From: Paraburkholderia bryophila
Lineage (GTDB): Bacteria > Pseudomonadota > Gammaproteobacteria > Burkholderiales > Burkholderiaceae
NCBI RefSeq assembly: GCF_003269035.1
Contig: NZ_QLTK01000007.1
Span: forward strand, 1-64,000
Direction of reading: 5' to 3'
DNA length: 64,000 nt
Positions within the stretch are counted from its first letter, which is position 1. Every line of letters starts with the position of its first letter. Both the position numbers and the translations under genes were made by a program. Below, piece after piece: positions 26,361-33,098 of this stretch. The notes under the pieces are model-generated. The model saw only the letters and a program-made list of their open reading frames with translations, ran no database searches and was not told the DNA's origin.

Positions 26361-26942
26361 TCAAGCGTGTCTTTCCTTGAACTCGTTCAACGGTTCAGGT
26401 TGCTTCAACGGATCGAAGTCCGCCCAGCGACCCTGCTGCCAGCGGCCGGTCGCGCGCTCAACCGCCGCGCCGCCCGCTTCGCGCAGCACGCGCGCGGCGT
26501 CGAACTGATTGTCCGGCGACACATGGACCGCCACCAGCACGCCCGAATCGCGCGTTTCCTCGTGAAAAGGCGAACGATGACCCGGTTTGCCGCCGCCCCG
26601 CGTGCGCATCATTGCGCCGGCCAGCGAGCCGATATAAGCGCCGACCCCGGCTGCGATCAGCGACACGAGAATCGGCGCCGAGAATGCCGCGAAAATACCG
26701 ACGCCCACCACTGCCCCCGCTACCGCTCCGATCGTGACACCGAGGCCTGCGCCCTTCGGCGCGTCCCTCGCGCTCGCATCGGTGGCGGTATCGCCGCCAA
26801 GCGGATAACGCGCGTGCTGGCCGCGCGGATTGACGAAAAACAGCGTGACGTCTTCTTCGACGAAACCTGCGTTGAAGAGCTTTTGCGCCGCGTCTTCCGC
26901 AGTCGGAAAAGTCGTGAAACGTGCTGCGACGATGAGTGACAT
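26361..26942 (-). CDS. General-stress-protein-17M-like protein with glycine-zipper membrane segment
   Basis: A 193-residue protein from the ATG at 26942, which has aaggagg six bases upstream; a longer frame to 27059 is disfavoured. Residues 1-40 resemble the YflT/GSP17M N-terminal domain (Phe-Pro-Thr-Ala-Glu-Asp-Ala-Ala, then a Val-Thr-Leu-Phe-Phe-Val strand). Residues about 65-120 are a Gly/Ala-rich hydrophobic pair of helices with GxxxG spacing (Gly-Ala-Val-Ala-Gly-Ala-Val-Val-Gly). A second alpha/beta part follows. Probably an inner-membrane stress protein. Function not known beyond association with stress regulons. Confidence 0.8.
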   Translation of the reverse strand: MSLIVAARFTTFPTAEDAAQKLFNAGFVEEDVTLFFVNPRGQHARYPLGGDTATDASARDAPKGAGLGVTIGAVAGAVVGVGIFAAFSAPILVSLIAAGVGAYIGSLAGAMMRTRGGGKPGHRSPFHEETRDSGVLVAVHVSPDNQFDAARVLREAGGAAVERATGRWQQGRWADFDPLKQPEPLNEFKERHA

Positions 26943-27074
26943 GAGGCCTCCTTGCATCGTTGATTGGCGTTCGCAAACTGCGCGGTCGTGCACTGCCGCG
27001 CTGCAAGACACACCAGCCACCCACAAAACACACCCAGGCAGCCGCGCGCAAGCCGGCACACGACAACGTCGGCG

Positions 27075-27377
27075 CTACGCCGTGGCGCCGCGATCCGGTT
27101 CCATGCCTTCCACCCTGAACAGTCCGCTATGCAACACTACGCCTTCGCCGGCGTTCAGGTCGAGCGCTTCCGCGCAAACCGAACGGATGCGATGACGGCC
27201 TTTGTCGAAGGCGGACATCAACGCGGATTCGAGCGCGGAATCGGCGCCGAAATGATCTTCCAGCGCCTCGGCGGTGATCGCGCACGACACCGCTTCGCCA
27301 TCCACGCGCGCCATGAAGCGCACCATCAGATTCGCGCCGTCGAAGGCCGGCTCGTCGTCGGAAAAAGTGATCTGCAT
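27075..27377 (-). CDS. DUF1488 domain protein
   Basis: A 100-residue protein with the DUF1488 pattern: Met-Gln-Ile-Thr-Phe-Ser-Asp-Asp, then Val-Arg-Phe-Met-Ala-Arg-Val-Asp-Gly, then Cys-Ala-Ile-Thr-Ala-Glu-Ala-Leu-Glu-Asp-His-Phe. The start at 27377 has gagga upstream and matches the family N-terminus. An ATG at 27419, overlapping the DUF4142 stop as ATGA, would add 14 residues and cannot be excluded. Cytoplasmic. The family is small and uncharacterised. It is downstream of, and probably co-transcribed with, the DUF4142 gene. Confidence 0.85.
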   Translation of the reverse strand: MQITFSDDEPAFDGANLMVRFMARVDGEAVSCAITAEALEDHFGADSALESALMSAFDKGRHRIRSVCAEALDLNAGEGVVLHSGLFRVEGMEPDRGATA

Positions 27378-27415
27378 AAGAGAGTCCTCATAGGCCGGAC
27401 GCGGCAGGATCGCGT

Positions 27416-27979
27416 TCATGACGAACCCTTCAAGGCGCCGGCGAGTTGCTGCGCCATCGCGAGATGATGTTTGATGGTCGGCAACGCGTGCGCGGCGGCG
27501 GCCTTCAACTGCGAATCCGTGCCGCTTTGCGCTTCCTGCTGGAACAGGTCGACCGCACGCTGATGGGCTTCGAGTCCGATCTGCTCGACGTACGCCTGAT
27601 CGAACGCGTTGCCCTTCAGCGTTTGAAGCTTGCCGACCAGCGCGGCATCGGCCGACGGCGTGGTGGTGAAGCCCTTCTTCGCGACCAGCGCCGCCATGCC
27701 GTGCGAGAGTTTCGTGTGATCGACGATCATCTGCTGCGCGAATTTCTTCACGTGCGGATCACTGGCATTCTTCAGCGCGATCTTGCTGGCCGCGATTTCG
27801 GTGGCATCGGCTTGCGACGCGTCCTGCACGAATTGCTGGTCGGCCGGCGAGAGCTGTGTGCCGCCGACCGGCGCATCGCTGGCCGGCGCATCGCTGGCTT
27901 GCGCGTACACCGCGCCGATCGACGCCACGCCCAGCCCCAGCGCGGTCGTCATCACTTGTAGGGAATACCGGAGTTTCAT
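27416..27979 (-). CDS. DUF4142 periplasmic protein
   Basis: A 187-residue exported protein. The signal peptide is MKLRYSLQVM followed by a hydrophobic core and cleavage near Val-Tyr-Ala-Gln-Ala. The mature part is a ferritin-like helical DUF4142 domain (Asp-Gln-Gln-Phe-Val-Gln-Asp-Ala-Ser, Glu-Ile-Ala-Ala-Ser-Lys, Met-Ile-Val-Asp-His-Thr-Lys). Members are often found in stress clusters and lack a proven activity. It is upstream of the DUF1488 gene with a possible 4-base overlap. Confidence 0.9.
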   Translation of the reverse strand: MKLRYSLQVMTTALGLGVASIGAVYAQASDAPASDAPVGGTQLSPADQQFVQDASQADATEIAASKIALKNASDPHVKKFAQQMIVDHTKLSHGMAALVAKKGFTTTPSADAALVGKLQTLKGNAFDQAYVEQIGLEAHQRAVDLFQQEAQSGTDSQLKAAAAHALPTIKHHLAMAQQLAGALKGSS

Positions 27980-28033
27980 GCATTTTCTCCCTGGTCGACG
28001 GGGTCACCGACGCGCGGCGTCGATCGCTCGCGC

Positions 28034-28585
28034 TTATGCCGCTTTGCGCTTCGATAGTTGCGCAATCAGCGTTCTGTTGAATGCGGGCAGATCGTCGGGC
28101 TTGCGGCTCGTAATCAGGTTGCCGTCCTCGACCACTTCCTGGTCGATCCACGTGCCGCCCGCATTGCGAATGTCGTCCTGCAAGCTCGGCCAGCTCGTCA
28201 CCGTGCGGCCCTTGATGATCCCCGCCGACACCGGCAGCCAGGCGCCGTGGCAGATCACCGCGATCGGCTTCTTCGCGCTATCGGCCGCTTTGACGAAGGC
28301 TTGCGCCTGCGGCAGCAAACGGATCGCGTCGCCGTTCACCACGCCGCCGGGCAGCACCACGGCGTCGTAGTCGGACGCGGTGACGCGGTCGAAGGTGGTG
28401 TCGACGTCGACGGTGTCGCCCTTGTCGACATGTTTGAAGCCCTGGATCTTGCCGGGCTTCGACGAAATGACGTGCACGGTGGCACCCGCGTCGGCGAGCG
28501 CGCGTTTCGGCTCGATCAATTCGGCCTGCTCGAAGCCGTCCATGGCGAGGACCGCGATCTTGCATCCGTTCAGCGTATTGCTCAT
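28034..28585 (-). CDS. DJ-1/PfpI family protein (deglycase/protease-like)
   Basis: A 183-residue member of the class I glutamine-amidotransferase-like superfamily, PfpI/YhbO branch. The nucleophile is the Cys in Val-Ile-Cys-His-Gly-Ala-Trp, with His next to it. The conserved Glu is in Gln-Ala-Glu-Leu-Ile-Glu-Pro. Family members act as chaperones, proteases or glyoxal-adduct deglycases under oxidative or carbonyl stress. The length is normal. No signal peptide. It is on the same strand as its stress-gene neighbours with gaps of 50-110 bases. Confidence 0.92.
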   Translation of the reverse strand: MSNTLNGCKIAVLAMDGFEQAELIEPKRALADAGATVHVISSKPGKIQGFKHVDKGDTVDVDTTFDRVTASDYDAVVLPGGVVNGDAIRLLPQAQAFVKAADSAKKPIAVICHGAWLPVSAGIIKGRTVTSWPSLQDDIRNAGGTWIDQEVVEDGNLITSRKPDDLPAFNRTLIAQLSKRKAA

Positions 28586-28691
28586 TCGTGCTCTCCTTCA
28601 GAGTGCCGGGACCGGGTGCATCAATCACATTAGCCGGACCCTGCTGTTTGGGGATATCAGCAAAAGACGTGCCTATGTCGCGTGCGGCGAA

Positions 28692-29042
28692 TCACAGTCC
28701 ATGCGGGTCGTCGTCGAGACCGTCGTCGTCACGGGCCAACGGGTCCATGGGATCGATCACGCGGTCCGGTTCGATATCGCGATCCGGAGTTAGCGTCGAG
28801 TCGCCGTCGGCTGCGGCGCGCTCGCCCGTGCCCGCCCGATCGGTATCGCTGCCGAGTTCGCTGTCGCCGGTTTCGAGCGCGTGGTTGTCGAGTTCCGAAT
28901 CGACGTCGAAGGCATGACGCTTCGCGCCGGCCACGTCGCTACCGCTGTCGGACGAATCGCTCGGACCGAGCGCGCCGGTCGTGCCCGCTGTCTGCTTGAC
29001 GACCTGTTGCGGCTCTTCATCGGGGTTTAACGTGCTGCTCAT
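28692..29042 (-). CDS. Small acidic protein of unknown function
   Basis: A 116-residue protein that is very rich in Asp, Ser, Gly and Glu and nearly free of hydrophobic stretches, so it is probably intrinsically disordered. It begins MSSTLNPDEEPQQVV. The ATG at 29042 has aaggag seven bases upstream. I recognise no domain. Similar short acidic proteins occur in Burkholderia stress loci, from memory. It could act in desiccation or osmotic tolerance, but nothing in the sequence proves this. Confidence 0.65.
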   Translation of the reverse strand: MSSTLNPDEEPQQVVKQTAGTTGALGPSDSSDSGSDVAGAKRHAFDVDSELDNHALETGDSELGSDTDRAGTGERAAADGDSTLTPDRDIEPDRVIDPMDPLARDDDGLDDDPHGL

Positions 29043-29248
29043 GGCGTGCTCCTTGAGGGTGAGGTTCGAGGTGATGTCGCTAGCGAGAAAAGCTGCGCAA
29101 GGACCGTTCCGCTCGCGTCCCGGCGGTGCAACCACGGTGCACCGCAGCAAGCGCCGGGCACTGCCTTTGCTTGATGCGCAGGCATCGGCGCGTCCGTGCC
29201 CCATCAGCGCCTCATGCTTGAAACCGCTTGAAACTTCTACCTGCGACC

Positions 29249-30538
29249 ATGACCGACACGCCCACTTCGAATCCGCGCCGCGCGGAACGTCCCGGCGACA
29301 GCGCAACCCGCGCCGCGCCGCAAACCGTGTCGCCTGCCATGCCGCCCGGCCTGCGCCACGCCGACGACGCCCGCCCCGGCTACACGCGCAAGCGCGAGTC
29401 GGAGAAGGACGGCTTCAGCTACTTCGACACGGCGGGCAAGCGCATCGACGACGAAGACGAGATCAAACGCATCAACGCACTCGCCATTCCGCCGGCCTAT
29501 GAAGACGTGTGGATCTGCCCCGACGCGCGCGGCCATATTCAGGCGACCGGCCGCGACGCACGTGGGCGCAAGCAGTACCGCTATCACCCGCGCTGGCGCG
29601 AGACGCGCGACGCCGACAAGTACGAGCGCATGGCCGAGTTCGGTCGCGCGCTGCCGAAGATCCGCGCCCGCGTGGCACGCGATCTGAAACTGCCCGGCAT
29701 GCCGTGCGACAAGGTGATCGCCGCGATCGTGCTGTTGCTGGACACGACGCTGATCCGCATCGGCAGTGTCGAATACGCGCGCGATAACCAGTCGTACGGT
29801 TTGACGACGCTGCGCAAGAAGCACCTGAAAATCGAAGCCGGGCAATTGCGTTTCAGGTTTCGCGGCAAGAGCGGCATCGAGCACGACGTCACGGTGAACA
29901 ATCCGCGCATCAAGCGGATCGTGCGACGCTGTGCGGAACTGCCGGGTCATGACCTGTTCCAGTATCTCGACGACGACGGCTCCCGCCGCACGGTCGGCTC
30001 GGCCGATATCAACGACTACCTGCGGCGCGCGAGCGGCGCGGATTTCACCGCCAAGGACTATCGGACGTGGGCCGGCAGCGTCTATGCGCTGGCCGCGTTG
30101 CGTCGCCTGATCTGCGACAGCGCGGCGGAAGCGCGCCGTCATCTGGTGGCGACCGTCAAGGACGTGGCCGCGTTGTTGCGCAATACGCCGGCGGTGTGCC
30201 GGCGTTGCTACATTCATCCGGCGGTGATCGGCGCCTTCGAAGCCGATGAGTTGCAGACGCTGCCGTCCGGTCGGACGCGGCGTGGCTTGCGTGTCGATGA
30301 AGTCGCGTTCGCGGCGCTGCTCGCGCAGGCGGAAAAACGCGCGGCAAAATTGGCGCGTCAGGCTGGCGCGAAGGGACGCAAGACGCGCGAGGCGGTCGTC
30401 GCGGAAAGCGTCGACGATACGCTGACGAGCTTGCTGAAGAAATCGCGCGTGGTGCGTAAGGGGATGGCGGCGAAAACGAAGGCGAAGACGAACGGGAAAG
30501 CAGGTGGAGGGACTTCGACGCGAGCGACGGCGGCCTGA
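29249..30538 (+). CDS. DNA topoisomerase IB
   Basis: A 429-residue bacterial type IB topoisomerase of the poxvirus-like group. The N-terminal domain (about 30-120) includes Gly-Tyr-Thr-Arg and Ala-Ile-Pro-Pro-Ala-Tyr. The catalytic domain has Arg in Leu-Ile-Arg-Ile-Gly, Lys in Phe-Arg-Gly-Lys-Ser-Gly, and the active-site Tyr321 in Cys-Arg-Arg-Cys-Tyr-Ile-His-Pro. The tail is Lys/Ala-rich. It relaxes supercoils by transient 3'-phosphotyrosine nicking. The start at 29249 is the first ATG; a TTG at 29228 is possible. It sits divergent to the acidic-protein gene. Confidence 0.93.
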   Translation: MTDTPTSNPRRAERPGDSATRAAPQTVSPAMPPGLRHADDARPGYTRKRESEKDGFSYFDTAGKRIDDEDEIKRINALAIPPAYEDVWICPDARGHIQATGRDARGRKQYRYHPRWRETRDADKYERMAEFGRALPKIRARVARDLKLPGMPCDKVIAAIVLLLDTTLIRIGSVEYARDNQSYGLTTLRKKHLKIEAGQLRFRFRGKSGIEHDVTVNNPRIKRIVRRCAELPGHDLFQYLDDDGSRRTVGSADINDYLRRASGADFTAKDYRTWAGSVYALAALRRLICDSAAEARRHLVATVKDVAALLRNTPAVCRRCYIHPAVIGAFEADELQTLPSGRTRRGLRVDEVAFAALLAQAEKRAAKLARQAGAKGRKTREAVVAESVDDTLTSLLKKSRVVRKGMAAKTKAKTNGKAGGGTSTRATAA

Positions 30539-30638
30539 CGCAGCACAACTTCGGCGCAACCACGCGATCGACCAATAAAAAACGAGGAACGCCGGTTGCT
30601 GCAGTTTGCGTACACCCAACCTGTAGAGGAGTCACACC

Positions 30639-31166
30639 ATGTTGAACCAGATACAGACGCAAGCCGGCATGAGCCAGGGCCAGGGCGCCCGCATCGTCGG
30701 CAAAGGCAGCGCCACCGCGGATGGCCCCGGTCCGGACGTGATGGCTGCAGCCACTCTCGACGGCAACAAGGTGCTTAGCAGCGACGGCGAAGACATCGGC
30801 AAGATCAAGGACATCATGCTCGATGTCGGCTCGGGCCGCGTCGCGTACGCGGTGCTGTCGAGCGGCGGTTTTCTCGGTATCGGCGACAAGCTGATGGCCA
30901 TTCCATGGCACGCATTGACGCTCGATACCGAGCAGAAGTGCTTCACGCTCAATATGACCGCGGAGCGCGTCAAAAACGCACCGGGATTCGACAAGGATCA
31001 TTGGCCGGCCATGGCGGACCAGACCTGGGCTACCTCCGTGCACCAGTACTACGGCAGCGAACCCTACTGGGGCCGCGGTGCGTACGACACACGCGACGAT
31101 CTCGGCGTCGGCGACATCCCGGCGGGCTCGTCGGATGCGCCTGAAGCGGGCGGGCTGAAGCTGTAA
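30639..31166 (+). CDS. PRC-barrel domain protein
   Basis: A 175-residue protein with one PRC-barrel domain at about residues 40-105 (Gly-Glu-Asp-Ile-Gly-Lys-Ile-Lys-Asp-Ile-Met-Leu-Asp-Val, then Ala-Val-Leu-Ser-Ser-Gly-Gly). PRC barrels are beta modules found in photosynthetic reaction-centre H subunits, RimM and many stress proteins. The ribosome binding site gaggag precedes the ATG by seven bases. A Gly-rich N-terminus and a His/Tyr/Trp-rich C-terminal part follow. Cytoplasmic. Biochemical role unknown. It is followed closely by the DUF3175 fragment. Confidence 0.9.
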   Translation: MLNQIQTQAGMSQGQGARIVGKGSATADGPGPDVMAAATLDGNKVLSSDGEDIGKIKDIMLDVGSGRVAYAVLSSGGFLGIGDKLMAIPWHALTLDTEQKCFTLNMTAERVKNAPGFDKDHWPAMADQTWATSVHQYYGSEPYWGRGAYDTRDDLGVGDIPAGSSDAPEAGGLKL

Positions 31167-31183
31167 AAGTTCTGCCCGGCTCG

Positions 31184-31369
31184 ATGCGCCGGCTTGCCGC
31201 GCTTGCGGCGGCCGGCGCGTTTCACTTTGGCAGCGGCGCGCGGCGGTCCGCCATGTCGATGCTGAATTTCTACCTCAACCGCACCGGCAAGAATCTGCCC
31301 AGAACGCGGCGCGCAACCTTGCAGCAGGCCAAACGCAAATTACGCGAAGCGTTCGGCCGCGAACCTTGA
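31184..31369 (+). pseudogene. DUF3175-like short ORF, probably an N-terminally truncated remnant
   Basis: A 61-codon frame. The last 40 residues (Arg-Ser-Ala-Met-Ser-Met-Leu-Asn-Phe-Tyr-Leu-Asn-Arg-Thr-Gly-Lys-Asn-Leu) match the conserved C-terminus of DUF3175 proteins, which are normally about 90-110 residues. The N-terminal half of the family is missing and is replaced by unrelated Ala-rich sequence. There is no good ribosome binding site. It could still be translated by coupling to the PRC-barrel gene 17 bases upstream, but decay is the simpler reading. Confidence 0.5.
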
Positions 31370-31440
31370 CGCAACGCCTGCAGCCTTGCGCCCTTCTCAA
31401 CCGGTCAAGCCTGCGCCACGCGCATGCCGACCTTCACCGG

Positions 31441-32766
31441 ATGCTCATGCACGAAACACTGTGGTTTCTTATCGTCGGTGCCGTGCTCGTTTTCATGGGC
31501 GTGGCGGCGACGACCCTGCGGCGCCTGCCCGTCAGCGCCGCCATGTTCTACCTGTTGACCGGCTACCTGCTCGGGCCGCCCGGCTTCGATCTGTTGCGCC
31601 TCGATATGGTGGCCGACGCGCACGTGTTGCGCATGGTCACCGAAATCGCGCTGCTCGTCTCGCTGTTCGCCATCGGTTTGCGCCTGCGGCTCGGCGTATT
31701 CGACAAACTGTGGACCGTGCCGCTGCGTCTCGGCTTCGTCGCGATGCTGGCAACCATTCCACTTTTGACGCTGTTCGGCGTGTACGTTCTGCAATTGGCG
31801 TGGGGACCGGCCTTGCTGCTCGCGGCGATCCTCGCGCCGACCGACCCGGTGCTCGCGCACGACGTACAGGTCCACAACCCCGGCGATCACGATCTGTTGC
31901 GCTTCGCGCTGTCCGGCGAAGGTGGCCTGAACGACGGCATTGCGCTGCCTTTCGCGGCGCTTGGCCTCGCGGTCTGCGCCACGCCGGCCGGTCACGCGGT
32001 CAGCTTACTGAACCTCGCGCTCGTCGGCGGCATGGTGTGGGGGGTGGCCGGTGCGATCGCCATTGGCGGCGGGCTCGGCTGGGCCACCACGCACGCGGTC
32101 GCCTGGCTGCGCACGCGTCACGCGCAGGCGCTCGGGCTGGAAGGTTTTTTCGCGCTGGGCCTGATCGTGTTGTCGTTCGGCGCCGCACAGCTTGCACACA
32201 CGTACGGGTTTTTGGCGGTGTTTGCAGCGGGCGTCGCGATGCGCCGCGTCGAGCATCGTGCGAGCGGCGGCATCTCGCCCCGCAAGGCAATCGGCACGGT
32301 CGATTCCGAAGATGTCGACGCCACCGCCGCGCATCCCGACAAAGCCCACGCATATATGACGGAGTCGGTGCTCGGTTTCACGATCGAACTCGAACGCATT
32401 GCCGAAGTGGCCGTCATGGCGATGGTCGGCAACGTGCTCGCCAATCTGACGGCGCCGCTCTTCACGTGGCAGACCATCGCGCTGTGCGCCGCGTTGTTCG
32501 CGATCGTGCGACCGGTCGCCGTGGAACTGTCGCTGCTCGGCTCGAGCGCGACGCCGACGCAACGGCGTTTGATGAGCTGGTTCGGCATTCGCGGTATCGG
32601 CTCGTTCTACTACCTGGCCTACGCGCTCGAAAACGGCGCCCCCGCCGACGTCACGCGACTCGTGCCACTCACGCTCGCGGTGATTGCAGCCTCCGTAGTG
32701 ATTCATGGTGTATCGGCCACGCCGTTGATGAACTGGTATCACCGCTTGCGCAGCCGCGAGACCTGA
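31441..32766 (+). CDS. Cation:proton antiporter (CPA1 family, NhaP/NhaK-like)
   Basis: A 441-residue membrane protein with about 12 helices. The ion-binding core motifs are Ala-Pro-Thr-Asp-Pro-Val-Leu-Ala and Gly-Glu-Gly-Gly-Leu-Asn-Asp-Gly, with the Asn-Asp pair expected for electroneutral CPA1 exchangers. Helix 11 has Gly-Ile-Arg-Gly-Ile-Gly-Ser. It exchanges Na+ or K+ for protons at the inner membrane. A TTG at 31366 or the ATG at 31447 are alternative starts; no strong ribosome binding site decides between them. The DUF3175 fragment ends about 70 bases upstream. Confidence 0.9.
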   Translation: MLMHETLWFLIVGAVLVFMGVAATTLRRLPVSAAMFYLLTGYLLGPPGFDLLRLDMVADAHVLRMVTEIALLVSLFAIGLRLRLGVFDKLWTVPLRLGFVAMLATIPLLTLFGVYVLQLAWGPALLLAAILAPTDPVLAHDVQVHNPGDHDLLRFALSGEGGLNDGIALPFAALGLAVCATPAGHAVSLLNLALVGGMVWGVAGAIAIGGGLGWATTHAVAWLRTRHAQALGLEGFFALGLIVLSFGAAQLAHTYGFLAVFAAGVAMRRVEHRASGGISPRKAIGTVDSEDVDATAAHPDKAHAYMTESVLGFTIELERIAEVAVMAMVGNVLANLTAPLFTWQTIALCAALFAIVRPVAVELSLLGSSATPTQRRLMSWFGIRGIGSFYYLAYALENGAPADVTRLVPLTLAVIAASVVIHGVSATPLMNWYHRLRSRET

Positions 32767-33098
32767 TAAGCACATCGCCCCGGGCACGCGAGCGAACGCC
32801 TACCGGCGGCAATGCAAACGGCATGCATAGCGGCCGGCAAAGCCCGTTCGGTTTTTCCACCGCTTTTCAAACAATGCGTTGAAGAATCCGCTAGCAATCC
32901 GAATACCGATGCGCAATGCATTTTTTGAAAATAATTACCACTAGTCGGCAATCAAAGAAAGCAAAAAACCCAAAATCGAGTCTAGTCGCTTTAAGCATTC
33001 TTAACTAAGATAACCGCTAACTCATTGCTGAGAGCGCGACGACATCAATGCCAAAGTACCGGGTCATTATTGCCGTTCCATACGAATGCCACGTATAA
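32767..33098. promoter_or_regulatory. AT-rich pel upstream region
   Basis: About 330 bases with no gene. The stretch 32880-33015 is markedly AT-rich compared with its surroundings. It includes the inverted repeat ttaag-catt-cttaa (32991-33004) and a -10-like taagat (33007-33012) without a good -35. AT-rich upstream DNA is typical of genes silenced by H-NS/MvaT-like proteins. The pelA promoter should lie here. Confidence 0.45.
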
